64,000 nt of DNA from CAXMQS01 sp964195995 (GTDB lineage Bacteria; Actinomycetota; Acidimicrobiia; Spongiisociales; JAOTWH01), in the NCBI GenBank assembly GCA_964195995.1, contig CAXMQS010000092.1:62001-126000 (forward strand). The letters are read 5' to 3'. Below the pieces are notes generated by a model, which was not told the origin of the DNA, did no database searches, and worked only from the letters and a program-made list of their open reading frames with translations. Positions 16,695-24,822 of this stretch are shown here, one piece after another; positions within the stretch are counted from its first letter, which is position 1; every line of letters starts with the position of its first letter. The position numbers were made by a program, and so were the translations under genes.

Positions 16695-17669
16695 CTAGGT
16701 GTTCTCCCCCATGAAGATCTCGCTCACCGACTCGTCTGTGAAGATGGCTCGCAACGTGTCGGCGATGAGCGGGGCGGAGGACAGCACGGTGACCTTGTCG
16801 AGGTCACGAGCATCATCTGGCGTTGGCAGCGTGTTCGTTACGACCACTTCCTCGATCGGGGCGTTCTTGATCCGATCGATGGCCGGCGGCGAGAACACGG
16901 CATGGGTAGCCATCACGGTCACCGACAACGCCCCTCTTTCTCGCAACAGTTCGGCCGCGGCCACGACGGTTCCGCCGGTGTCGATGATGTCGTCGACGAT
17001 GACGGCATGCCTGTCCTTGACATCGCCGATGATCTCGAGGGCAGCGGCGACATTGTGCTCGTCTGGCGATCGGCGCTTGTGCACGAAGGCGACCTGAGAG
17101 TTGTCGAGGTGGCGGGCGTATTTCTCCGCCAACTTGACGCGACCGGAGTCTGGCGACACAACGGTGATTTTCCCGGTCACGATCGATGCCAGGTATTCGA
17201 CGAAGACGGGGAGAGCCGTGAGGGCATCGAACGGTTTGGAGATGAAGCCCTGGATCTGGCCCGTGTGAAGGTCGACAGAGACGAGGCGGTCGGCGCCGGC
17301 TACACCGAAGAGGTCACTGACCAGCCGAGCGCTGATTGGCTCGCGCGCCAGAACCTTCTTGTCTTGTCTGGCGTAGCCGAAGTAGGGCACGACGGCCGTG
17401 ATCCGCTGAGCCGAGGCCCGGCGCAGCGCGTCGATCATGAGCAGCTGCTCCATGACGTGGAAATTGACCGGCCGGCTGTGGGACTGGATAACGAAGCAAT
17501 GCGCTCCGCGAACGCTTTCTGTGAAGCGGACGTAGATCTCGCCGTTGGCGAACACCGATCGCTGTACGCCGCCGAGCTCGGTTCCAAGGATCTCAGCAAC
17601 GTCCTCGGCCAGCGGCACATTGGCCGAACCCGAGAACAGCATCATCCGCTTGTCGCTGGGCAGCTTCAC
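16695..17669 (-). CDS. prs: Ribose-phosphate pyrophosphokinase (PRPP synthetase)
   Basis: A 324-residue class I PRPP synthetase making 5-phosphoribosyl 1-pyrophosphate for purines, pyrimidines, NAD, His and Trp. Key blocks: FANGEIYVRF, the Arg-rich flexible loop PYFGYARQDKK, DLHTGQIQGF, and the PRPP-binding loop VIVDDIIDTGGT near residue 225. The GTG start overlaps the glmU stop (GTGA). glmU-prs-rplY-pth is the classic actinobacterial and Firmicute order; glmU and prs both supply nucleotide-sugar and nucleotide precursors. Confidence 0.97.
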   Translation of the reverse strand: MKLPSDKRMMLFSGSANVPLAEDVAEILGTELGGVQRSVFANGEIYVRFTESVRGAHCFVIQSHSRPVNFHVMEQLLMIDALRRASAQRITAVVPYFGYARQDKKVLAREPISARLVSDLFGVAGADRLVSVDLHTGQIQGFISKPFDALTALPVFVEYLASIVTGKITVVSPDSGRVKLAEKYARHLDNSQVAFVHKRRSPDEHNVAAALEIIGDVKDRHAVIVDDIIDTGGTVVAAAELLRERGALSVTVMATHAVFSPPAIDRIKNAPIEEVVVTNTLPTPDDARDLDKVTVLSSAPLIADTLRAIFTDESVSEIFMGENT

Positions 17670-19036
17670 TCGTCGCTCTCGGCTCGCTTGCTCCTGCGGT
17701 CAGCGTAGCCCGGAATCTCCTTCTGCGGCGACCGCTCGATGCCCAATGCTCCCGGCGACACGTCCTTGGAGATGACGGAGCCGGCGCCCGTCCAGCCATC
17801 CTCCCCTATCTCGACCGGGGCCACCAGCATCGTGTCGGAGCCGATGCGAGCACGAGCGCCGATCTTGGTGTGGTGCTTGTCGTATCCATCCCAGTTGCAG
17901 GTGATCGAACCAGCTCCGATATTGGCGTCCTCGCCGACGGTGGCGTCCCCGATGTAGGAGAGGTGAGGAACCTTGGCGCCGGTCGCCAGGGTCGTGTTCT
18001 TCAGCTCGACGAAGGATCCGGCTTTGGAGTCGGGACCCAGCACGGCCCCGGGCCGGAGACTGGCATAGGGGCCAACGTTGGCCCCTGATTGGACGTCGGC
18101 GCCGTCCAGAACCGAGTATCTGACAACGACGTCCTCACCGATGTTGCTGTCGCGGACATGGGTGTCGGGTCCGACCTGGGCCCCGGCCCCGATCGTCGAT
18201 GCCCCCTCGACGTGGACCCCCGGATAGATGCTGGCACCGGCCGACAACACCGCGGCGGCGTCGACGTAGGTGCGCGCCGGGTCGAGCATCATCACCCCTT
18301 GGCGCATCCACTCGCGGTTGATCCGCATGCGTATGACTTCGGCCGCTCCGGCCAACTGATCGAAGCTGTTGACTCCGACGACCGGCAGATCTACAGCAAC
18401 CGCGCCGACCGGCTCGCCGTCTCCGACCAGGAGACCGACGGCGTCTGTCAGGTATTGCTCGCCCTGGGCATTGTCCGAACCGATGCGGTCGAGCGCACCT
18501 TTGAGATGCTGCGCAGAGAAGGCATAGATCGAGGTCCCAACCTCTGTGATGGCGAGCTCTTCGGGGCTGGCATCGGGATCCTCGACAATGGCTTCGACAC
18601 CTGCGCCACCGCGGACGATACGGCCGTAGCCGGCTGGGTCATCGAGGTGAGTTGTCGCGAGAGTGACGGCGTTGCCGGCGTGTTGGCCAACGAGGTTGCC
18701 GACCATGTCGGCGGTTACCAGCGGAGCGTCACCGGGCAGGACGACGATCGTGTCGCCATCGGCTGGACCGAGGGCGGCCATCGCGATGGAGGTGGCGTGC
18801 CCCGTACCAAGCTGCTCGGGTTGCAGGACAGTCTCGACGCCGGAGGGCAGGGTGGCCACCACGGCCTCGGCGTCGTGGCCAACGACCACAGCGATCGTGT
18901 CGGGGGTGGCACCGCCAGCGGCGTCCATCACCCAACTCAGCATCGCCTTACCCGCGACCTCTTGCAACACCTTGGGCCGCCCCGATTTCATACGGGTGCC
19001 CTCGCCGGCAGCGAGGATGATGACGTGAACGCTCAT
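17666..19036 (-). CDS. glmU: Bifunctional GlmU (UDP-GlcNAc synthesis)
   Basis: A 456-residue bifunctional enzyme. The N-terminal pyrophosphorylase begins IILAAGEGTRMKSGRPKVLQ, with QLGTGHATSIAM and DAPLV. The C-terminal left-handed beta helix of hexapeptide repeats is the acetyltransferase (VGPYASLRPGAVLG, ELKNTTLATGAKVPHLSYIGDATVGEDANIGAG, CNWDGYDKHHTKIG). Together they turn glucosamine-1-phosphate into UDP-GlcNAc for peptidoglycan and cell-wall glycans. It is transcribed after tRNA-Gln, 20 bases away. Confidence 0.97.
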   Translation of the reverse strand: MSVHVIILAAGEGTRMKSGRPKVLQEVAGKAMLSWVMDAAGGATPDTIAVVVGHDAEAVVATLPSGVETVLQPEQLGTGHATSIAMAALGPADGDTIVVLPGDAPLVTADMVGNLVGQHAGNAVTLATTHLDDPAGYGRIVRGGAGVEAIVEDPDASPEELAITEVGTSIYAFSAQHLKGALDRIGSDNAQGEQYLTDAVGLLVGDGEPVGAVAVDLPVVGVNSFDQLAGAAEVIRMRINREWMRQGVMMLDPARTYVDAAAVLSAGASIYPGVHVEGASTIGAGAQVGPDTHVRDSNIGEDVVVRYSVLDGADVQSGANVGPYASLRPGAVLGPDSKAGSFVELKNTTLATGAKVPHLSYIGDATVGEDANIGAGSITCNWDGYDKHHTKIGARARIGSDTMLVAPVEIGEDGWTGAGSVISKDVSPGALGIERSPQKEIPGYADRRSKRAESDE

Positions 19037-19056
19037 TGACGCCTACTTACCTTCGA

Positions 19057-19131
19057 TGGCTGGGGGGACAGGACTCGAACCTGTACTAATGGGACCAAAA
19101 CCCACCGTGCTGCCGATTACACCACCCCCCA
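19057..19131 (-). tRNA. tRNA-Gln (anticodon UUG), CCA encoded
   Basis: On the minus strand TGGGGGG pairs with CCCCCCA in the acceptor stem. The anticodon loop TTTTGGT gives UUG. The T-arm CAGGTTCGAGTCCTG is intact, and GCCA follows, so CCA is encoded. It sits between ispE and glmU, the same position in which tRNA-Gln is found in mycobacteria. Confidence 0.96.
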
Positions 19132-19147
19132 CCGAGCCGGGGCGATT

Positions 19148-19987
19148 CTACCCCGACACCTCTTTCCATCCGTGTGGGCTCGGGACCGCGGCGTGAGTGG
19201 CCCGCAGCCCCGGTGGCACGTCGCGCAGGGCCGACTCGGCCTCCTCGATATCGACGAAGAAAGCGAACAACGACGGCCCGCTCCCTGTGAGGCCGACGGT
19301 CCGGCCCCACCGTTTGGCGAGCTCGGCACGCCATTCGTCGAGCTCGGGACGGATGCTCACAGCCGCCGGATACAGGTCGTTGCGTAGCGGCGTGTAACCG
19401 CGCAGATCTGGCGGCAGGCTTGCCGCCGGCAGGATGGGGCCTTGCGGCCCGTCGGCGTCGTCCCAGGCTCGATAGACGGCGGCGGTCTGCAGTTCGAATG
19501 GTGGCACCGCGATGGCGACTGCGAATCCCGTCGGAGTCGGCAGGCTTGTGACCCGCTCCCCGACGCCTTCCACAATGGCGAGGCCTCCTTCGAGGCAGAA
19601 CGGGACATCCGACCCGAGGCCAGGCGCCAGGGACCTCAGCTCGTCGAGTTCGACTCCCAGCAGCCGGCCGGTCGCCGCCAGGGCGCCTGCGGCATCGGCG
19701 CTTCCGCCTCCGAGTCCCGCAGCCGTCGGAATGTGCTTGCGCAGCGTGAGACGAAGCGGGACCGCAGCTTCGCCGCGGGCGGCTGCAACCGCTTGCCACG
19801 CCAGGTTGGCGTGATCGGTTGGCACGTTGCCGTCGATGTCTTGGGAGTCCTCGTCCGCCAACTCGACCGACAGCCGGTCTGGCCAGGTCACCGAGAGATT
19901 GAGCGCACTGAGGCGGTGCAGTGGCCCGTCGCCGGGCGGGTCGACCACGAGACCGAGATTGATCTTGGCGTAGGCCTCAAGCTGCAT
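19148..19987 (-). CDS. ispE: 4-diphosphocytidyl-2-C-methyl-D-erythritol kinase
   Basis: A 279-residue GHMP kinase of the non-mevalonate (MEP) isoprenoid pathway. It begins LEAYAKINLGLVV (substrate Lys), has the ATP-binding motif PTAAGLGGGSADAA near residue 87, GSDVPFCLEGG, and a late GHMP motif TGSGPSLFAFF. ATG 19987 overlaps the rsmA 3' end by 11 bases; rsmA-ispE adjacency is typical. A squalene/phytoene-synthase homologue at 33 kb is a possible consumer of the isoprenoids. Confidence 0.95.
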   Translation of the reverse strand: MQLEAYAKINLGLVVDPPGDGPLHRLSALNLSVTWPDRLSVELADEDSQDIDGNVPTDHANLAWQAVAAARGEAAVPLRLTLRKHIPTAAGLGGGSADAAGALAATGRLLGVELDELRSLAPGLGSDVPFCLEGGLAIVEGVGERVTSLPTPTGFAVAIAVPPFELQTAAVYRAWDDADGPQGPILPAASLPPDLRGYTPLRNDLYPAAVSIRPELDEWRAELAKRWGRTVGLTGSGPSLFAFFVDIEEAESALRDVPPGLRATHAAVPSPHGWKEVSG

Positions 19988-20789
19988 CGGCGATCTCCAG
20001 GAACGAAGTTGGGGGCAGGTCTTCGGGTCGGGCCGTCGGCTCGATGCCGGCTCGCGTCAGGACTGAGATCGGGTCATCGAGTGCGCCACGCAGCGACGAA
20101 CGCAACATCTTGCGGCGCTGCGAGAAGGCCGTCGCGGCCAGGTCGGCAGCCTGACGGCGCCTGGCGGATGGCGGCGACGTGCGCGCCAGCCGGATCACGG
20201 CGGAATCGACATTGGGCGCCGGCACGAAGACCTGCGGCCCGACGGCGAATCCGAACTCGATGTCGCAGAAGAGGCCGGCGACAACAGAGGGCAAGCCGTA
20301 GGTCTTCGACCCCGGCGAGGCCAGCAGGCGGTCGGCTACCTCTCGCTGGACCATCACGACGAACGACTCGACCTGGCCGGCGTCAGTGACCGCATCGAGA
20401 AGCACGGTCGTGCCCACTTGATATGGCAGGTTGGCAACCATCGTCCACGGACCGCCTTCCAACGCTTCTGCGAGGTCGACTTGCGCCGCGTCCTGGTATC
20501 TGATCTCGGCGAGATCGCCAACCTCGGAGTCGAGCAGCGGGCGCATCCGATCGTCCACCTCGTAGGCGACGACCCGGGCGCCGGTGGCGGCCAGCGCCTT
20601 GGTGAGCGTTCCGGTTCCGGCGCCGATCTCGACCACCAGATCGCCGACTCCGACCCCCGCAAGGGCAACGATGCGCTGGGTGATGTTGGGGTCGGCGAGG
20701 AAGTTCTGGCCAAGCACCTTGCGCGGTGACAGCCCGAAGCGATCGAGGAGACCCACGATCTCGGACCTGGACTGCGGGCCATCACCCAC
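19977..20789 (-). CDS. rsmA: 16S rRNA dimethyladenosine transferase (KsgA)
   Basis: A 270-residue SAM-dependent enzyme dimethylating two adjacent adenines in helix 45 of 16S rRNA. It shows the family's LGQNFLADPN start, motif I VVEIGAGTGTLTKAL, and catalytic NLPYQVGTTVL. Also present are QREVADRLLASPGSKTYG and VPAPNVDSAVIRL. I place the start at GTG 20789 (VGDGPQSRSEIVGLL), which overlaps the tatD stop by eight bases. The same frame stays open far upstream inside tatD, but that part is not homologous. rpfB, which sits between tatD and ksgA in mycobacteria, is absent. Confidence 0.95.
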   Translation of the reverse strand: MGDGPQSRSEIVGLLDRFGLSPRKVLGQNFLADPNITQRIVALAGVGVGDLVVEIGAGTGTLTKALAATGARVVAYEVDDRMRPLLDSEVGDLAEIRYQDAAQVDLAEALEGGPWTMVANLPYQVGTTVLLDAVTDAGQVESFVVMVQREVADRLLASPGSKTYGLPSVVAGLFCDIEFGFAVGPQVFVPAPNVDSAVIRLARTSPPSARRRQAADLAATAFSQRRKMLRSSLRGALDDPISVLTRAGIEPTARPEDLPPTSFLEIADAA

Positions 20790-21534
20790 GGAACACCCGC
20801 TCAGCGTTGGCCGTCGTGAGGGCTGCCACTTCTTCGACCGGCTCGCCCCAAACTTGTGCGAGGGTAGCACCGACGAGGGCGACCCGGGCTGGTTCATTGT
20901 CCTCGCCACGATGCGGTGGTGGCGACAGGTAGGGCGTATCTGTTTCCACCATCGTGCGGTCTCGTGGGGCCACCGCCGCCGCCAGGCGCACCGTTTCGCC
21001 CTTGGGGTACGCGATCGGGCCGGCGAAGCTGAACGCAGCTCCGAGATCATCGAAGCGCTTCGTCCACTTCGGTCCCCCTGTCCAGCAGTGAAGGACCGTT
21101 CGCTCGCCTGCGCCCGTCGTCTCGAGCGCCTCGTAAACCTCGGCAAAGGCATCGCGGCAATGCACGATGATCGGTTTGTCGAGATCGACTGCAAGCGACA
21201 GCTGATCGGAGAAGGCGTCGAGCTGGGCCTGGCGCGGCGCCAGGTTCCGATAGAAGTCGAGGCCACACTCTCCGATGGCAACCGCCTCTGCCGCCAGCTC
21301 AGCGATGGCGTCTCGCTGCTGGGGCCAGCGTTCGGCGTAGTGCGGGTGCAGGCCGGCGGCGGCCAGCACCGTGCCGGCGTGCTCGGCGGTGAGGGCCACG
21401 GCCGTGCGCGAGGTCTCCTCGTCGATCCCGGGACAGACCACCCACTCGACACCAACCGCCCGGGCCCGATCGAGCAACGGGCCGGCCGGTTCGGAGGACC
21501 CGAACAGGTGGCAATGGCTATCGACCCAGGTCAC
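20782..21534 (-). CDS. tatD: TatD family metal-dependent DNase
   Basis: A 250-residue TIM-barrel hydrolase. Metal ligands are visible in WVDSHCHLF (HxH), GECGLDFYR (Glu), IIVHCRDA (His), LHCWTGG (His) and VETDTPYLSPPPHRG (Asp). TatD proteins act as 3'-5' exonucleases or deoxyribonucleases in repair and DNA turnover. The GTG start overlaps the metG stop as GTGA. The metG-tatD-rsmA-ispE order is conserved in actinobacteria. Confidence 0.94.
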   Translation of the reverse strand: MTWVDSHCHLFGSSEPAGPLLDRARAVGVEWVVCPGIDEETSRTAVALTAEHAGTVLAAAGLHPHYAERWPQQRDAIAELAAEAVAIGECGLDFYRNLAPRQAQLDAFSDQLSLAVDLDKPIIVHCRDAFAEVYEALETTGAGERTVLHCWTGGPKWTKRFDDLGAAFSFAGPIAYPKGETVRLAAAVAPRDRTMVETDTPYLSPPPHRGEDNEPARVALVGATLAQVWGEPVEEVAALTTANAERVFRG

Positions 21535-23063
21535 TCGCTCAGCCGGGGGAACAACGACTGGCCTTTGGTGACCGCGGTTTCCGGGACCAGGCCGCCCCAC
21601 GAGGCGGCCGCCGGGAGGCGCTGCGCCTCTAGCGGTTCGCCGATTCCCAGATCGGCCCACAGGCGCTCCATGGCCGCCGGCATGATCGGATAGAGCATCA
21701 CTGCCAGCACCCGCAGCGACTCGGCGGCGACATAGAGGACCGTCGCCAGCACATCGGCGTTGGCGTCATCTTTGGCCAGCTTCCATGGCTCCTCGTCGAC
21801 GAGGTACTCGTTGGCGCGCCCCACGATCTCCCATATTGCCGCCAGCGCCGGTGTCAGCTCCAGCGACAGCATGTGGCCGTCGTAACGGCCGGCGACGTCG
21901 GCCACCAGCTCGGGTAGCCCCCCGTCGTGACCGTCTGTGATTGGCGCCGGAACCTGGCCGTCGAAGTAGCTCCCGATCATCGCCAGCACTCGAGCGGCCA
22001 GATTGCCGAGGCCGTTGGCGAGGTCGGCTGTATAGCGGGCCTCCATGCCCTCCCACGAGAAGCTGCCGTCCTTGCCGAACGAGATCTCCCGCAGGAAGTA
22101 GTAGCGGTAGGCATCGACACCGAAGTGATCTGTGAGCTCGAAGGGATGGATCCCGGTGAGGTTGGTCTTGGACATCTTCTCGCCGCTGACCAGCAAGTAG
22201 CCATGAGCCCACACCTGCTTGGGCGGCTCGACGCCGGCAGCCATCAGCATGGCCGGCCAGTAGACAGCGTGCTGGCGGATGATGTCCTTGGCCATCAGAT
22301 GCACGTCTGCCGGCCAATACCGCGCGAAGCGTTCCGGGTCGTCGGCATAACCAGCAGCGGTTATGTAATTGGTCAAGGCGTCGAACCACACATAGGTGAC
22401 GTGCTCGGGGTCCCACGGCAGCGGGATCCCCCAGTCGAACGCTGTGCGGGAGATCGAGAAGTCTCGCAAACCACCGTTGATGAGCGCCAGCACTTCGTTA
22501 CGCCGTATGGCCGGCTCGATGGCTTCGGGCCGGGCTTCGTAATGCGCCCGCAGGCGGTCCTCATACGCCGACAGCCGGAAGAAGTAGTTCTCTTCCGACA
22601 TCAGCTCAACGGGACGCCCGTGCACGGGACAGTTGCCGTCGACGAGATCACCCTCGGCGTAATACAACTCACAGGAAACGCAGTACAGGCCTTCATAGCG
22701 GTCCAGATAGATGTCGTTGCGCCCGTTGTCGTAGACGGCCTGCAACAGCTTGGCGACGGAGGCGGCGTGGCGGGGCTCGGTGGTGCGGATGTAGTCGTCG
22801 TTGGAAAGGTCGAGACGCTGCCACACCTCCTTCCACTTCCCTTCGATCTGGTCGACGAACTCCTGTGGTGACAGCCCGGCCTGGTCCGCCGCCTGGAGCA
22901 TCTTCTGGCCATGCTCATCGGTGCCCGTCAGAAAGAAAGTGTCGTCGCCACGTAGTCGGTGGTAGCGGGCAATGAAGTCGGCGGCGACCGAGGTGTAGGT
23001 ATGGCCGATGTGGGGGACGTCATTGGGGTAGTAGATCGGCGTGGTGATGTAGAAGGTGGCCAT
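21531..23063 (-). CDS. metG: Methionyl-tRNA synthetase
   Basis: A 510-residue class I synthetase charging tRNA-Met. The HIGH motif is PHIGH near residue 17 (TTPIYYPNDVPHIGHTYT), KMSKS appears as EKMSKTNL near residue 300, and TGTDEHGQKMLQAA is the family block. A single zinc knuckle (CVSC...CPVHG, about residues 128-150) marks the shorter metG2 type without the C-terminal tRNA-binding extension. The anticodon-binding domain follows in the C-terminal third. ATG 23063 faces the divergent AbrB-like gene across 147 bases that hold the promoters of both. Confidence 0.97.
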   Translation of the reverse strand: MATFYITTPIYYPNDVPHIGHTYTSVAADFIARYHRLRGDDTFFLTGTDEHGQKMLQAADQAGLSPQEFVDQIEGKWKEVWQRLDLSNDDYIRTTEPRHAASVAKLLQAVYDNGRNDIYLDRYEGLYCVSCELYYAEGDLVDGNCPVHGRPVELMSEENYFFRLSAYEDRLRAHYEARPEAIEPAIRRNEVLALINGGLRDFSISRTAFDWGIPLPWDPEHVTYVWFDALTNYITAAGYADDPERFARYWPADVHLMAKDIIRQHAVYWPAMLMAAGVEPPKQVWAHGYLLVSGEKMSKTNLTGIHPFELTDHFGVDAYRYYFLREISFGKDGSFSWEGMEARYTADLANGLGNLAARVLAMIGSYFDGQVPAPITDGHDGGLPELVADVAGRYDGHMLSLELTPALAAIWEIVGRANEYLVDEEPWKLAKDDANADVLATVLYVAAESLRVLAVMLYPIMPAAMERLWADLGIGEPLEAQRLPAAASWGGLVPETAVTKGQSLFPRLSE

Positions 23064-23210
23064 TGAGCAAGCGATGGTACCGGGCCACCACTTCTCGTCG
23101 ACAGAGCAGGCACCGCCCGACCGCCCTGTGCCTGCCTATCCTGGCCCCGGAAGCCCGACCTCCTATTGGGGATGTTCAGGGGGGCCTCCACCGGCATAAG
23201 GAGGATCAGT

Positions 23211-23444
23211 TTGGACACCGGAATGGTGCGCAAGATCGACGACCTGGGCCGCATCGTGGTACCGGCAGAAACCCGCCGACTTTTCAACATCCGAGAAGGC
23301 GATCCGCTGACGATCTCGACGGATGGCGACGCCATCGTCCTTCGCAAGCTGGAGGCGACCTGCACCTTTTGCGGGTCGACCCGCGATGTAAGCGCTTTCA
23401 AGGGCAAGGGGATCTGCACCACCTGCAAGGGCGAGCTGAACTAG
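23211..23444 (+). CDS. AbrB/SpoVT-type DNA-binding protein with zinc-ribbon tail
   Basis: A 77-residue transition-state-type regulator. The swapped-hairpin DNA-binding domain is clear (MVRKIDDLGRIVVPAETRRLFNIREGDPLTIS). The C-terminal part is CTFCGS...GICTTCKGEL, two CxxC pairs likely binding zinc. TTG 23211 is chosen: a perfect AAGGAGG lies six bases upstream. Relatives include Bacillus AbrB, whose tail has only one Cys. It diverges from metG and converges with rsmI (4-base overlap). It may control the metG promoter, which is an inference from position only. Confidence 0.86.
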   Translation: MDTGMVRKIDDLGRIVVPAETRRLFNIREGDPLTISTDGDAIVLRKLEATCTFCGSTRDVSAFKGKGICTTCKGELN

Positions 23445-24265
23445 ACGTCCCTGCGGCGCAGCGCCTCTTCATAGAGGCCACGCCGAGGAACGCCGTCAGT
23501 CTCTGCTATCTCTCTCACAGCCTCGGCGAACGCCTCGCCGCCGGCAACGAGATCGAGGACCCTCACTGCAGACGCTTTCAGATCGGCCGCCTCCTCGGGC
23601 TGTCCCGCGATCACGACCGTGAATTCGCCACGGCCGCCCTCAGCCCAATGAGCTGCCGCTTCTGCCGCCGACCCCCGCCACACCTCCTCGTACATCTTGG
23701 TGAGTTCTCTCGCAACGACCACATTGCGGTCAGGGTCGATAGCCGCGATGTCGGCGAGGTCGCGGCCGATTCGTGATGGTGAGGCGAACAGCACCGTCGT
23801 CTCTGTCCGCGGTCCGACGGCGGCTAGGCGCTTTCGGCGCGCAGAGCCTTTCCGTGGCAGAAAGCCCTCGAAGGTGAAGCGCTCAGCGGGGAGGCCGGCG
23901 ACCGCGAGTGCCGCAGTCACCGCGCTCGGTCCCGGAACGACCGTGACCGTGGCCCCTGCCTCGATCGCGCTCTTCACGGCAAGGAAGCCGGGGTCCGAGA
24001 GTGCCGGAGTTCCGGCGTCTGTCAGCAAGGCAACGGTCTCCCCCGACTCCAGCCTCTCCCTGATCTCTGTGCTCCGCTGCTCCTCGTTGCCGGCGAAGAA
24101 CGAACGCATGGTCGGATTCGCTCCGAGATGCTTAGCCAGCGCACTCGAGCGCCTGGTGTCCTCGGCATAAACGACATCGGCGCTTCGCAGGGCCTCGCCA
24201 AGACGCGGAGGAGCATCACCCAGGTTCCCGATGGGAGTGGCGCACAGGATGAGTGTCCCGGTCAT
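23441..24265 (-). CDS. rsmI: 16S rRNA 2'-O-ribose C1402 methyltransferase
   Basis: A 274-residue tetrapyrrole-methylase-fold enzyme that 2'-O-methylates C1402 in 16S rRNA. Family blocks: LILCATPIGNLGD at the start, VVYAEDTRRSSALAKHLG, ALLTDAGTPALSDPG, VVPGPSAVTAALAVAGLP, FTFEGFLPRKGSARRKRL and FASPSRI. The short C-terminal helical domain (VPRRGLYEEAL) is present. The ATG overlaps the stop of the DUF192 gene as ATGA, so the two form an operon. In Mycobacterium the rsmI homologue also neighbours metS. Confidence 0.94.
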   Translation of the reverse strand: MTGTLILCATPIGNLGDAPPRLGEALRSADVVYAEDTRRSSALAKHLGANPTMRSFFAGNEEQRSTEIRERLESGETVALLTDAGTPALSDPGFLAVKSAIEAGATVTVVPGPSAVTAALAVAGLPAERFTFEGFLPRKGSARRKRLAAVGPRTETTVLFASPSRIGRDLADIAAIDPDRNVVVARELTKMYEEVWRGSAAEAAAHWAEGGRGEFTVVIAGQPEEAADLKASAVRVLDLVAGGEAFAEAVREIAETDGVPRRGLYEEALRRRDV

Positions 24266-24606
24266 CCTGTAACGATAGGAAACAGGTGAAGCGTGCTCCC
24301 GAGCGCAGGGGCAGAAGCCTCCAGGGGAAGCTCCACGATGTAGCGAGCTCCCTCGAGCTGCCGGAACGTCCCCGGCAACAGGACAACCGAGCTAACAACG
24401 TGCCCAGCGTCGGAAACTCCGATCAGCCTCAGCGGTTCCTGCATGCCTCTTCCATGAACGGAGGAACCCGCCAGCAGCAGCCCCCTGCCCGAGGGGCGGG
24501 GTCGCAGGCCCCGCCACCGTCGAAGCCTGGATCTGGCGACAACCAACGGTGGAGATGCCCACCTGTGGCCCTCCACCTCAGCGCGGACTACCCTGTCGGT
24601 CTTCAT
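24262..24606 (-). CDS. DUF192 (UPF0127) family protein
   Basis: A protein of about 114 residues. The segment PPLVVARSRLRRWRGLRPRPSGRGLLLAGSSVHGRGMQEPLRLIGVSDAGHVVSS, followed by a beta strand RYIVELPLEAS, keeps the order of DUF192. In that family a nominal ER-xGLM, a Met/Trp hydrophobic core, xDxxFID-DG and a VLE-hairpin recur. The function of the family is unknown. Homology suggests a start at ATG 24606, whose codon shares bases with the oppositely oriented bL37 start; GTG 24576 is an alternative. It is coupled to rsmI by ATGA. Confidence 0.65.
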   Translation of the reverse strand: MKTDRVVRAEVEGHRWASPPLVVARSRLRRWRGLRPRPSGRGLLLAGSSVHGRGMQEPLRLIGVSDAGHVVSSVVLLPGTFRQLEGARYIVELPLEASAPALGSTLHLFPIVTG

Positions 24607-24688
24607 GGCAAAGAAAGCACGACGCAGACAACGCGCCCGCCGCAGCAAGGCAAACCACGGGCGTCGTCCCAACGCCGGCAGGCGTTGA
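24605..24688 (+). CDS. Mini ribosomal protein bL37
   Basis: A 27-residue, extremely basic protein: MAKKARRRQRARRSKANHG followed by RRPNAGRR. It matches, from memory, the actinobacterial ribosomal protein bL37 (24 residues in Mycobacterium smegmatis, with the same SKANHG-K/R-RPN core), which binds 23S rRNA in the large subunit. No Shine-Dalgarno site is visible. A TACCCT (24589-24594) ten bases before the ATG could be the -10 of a nearly leaderless mRNA. The ORF is shorter than usual annotation cut-offs, and its start codon overlaps that of the DUF192 gene on the other strand. Confidence 0.85.
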   Translation: MAKKARRRQRARRSKANHGRRPNAGRR

Positions 24689-24822
24689 ATCACCGCGCCA
24701 CCGTAGAGGTGGCGCCCCTCTCCTTCTAGAAGCGTGCTGAGCAATCTATTCGCGAGCCGGCGATCGCCAATCGGGCGTCGGCTCGTAGCACGAGTCATTG
24801 ATCAGGATGCTTCAGACCTTCG

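Noticed and set aside
18089..19039. 316-codon plus-strand frame opposite glmU
   Set aside because: It is antisense to a certain gene, has the composition expected from GC-rich mirror frames, and no domain. Similar mirror frames opposite metG (21927-22871) and metH (28472-29485) were rejected too.
20790..21455. N-terminal extension of the RsmA frame into tatD
   Set aside because: The upstream part has no homology, overlaps the well-supported tatD coding sequence completely, and the RsmA family starts near 20789.
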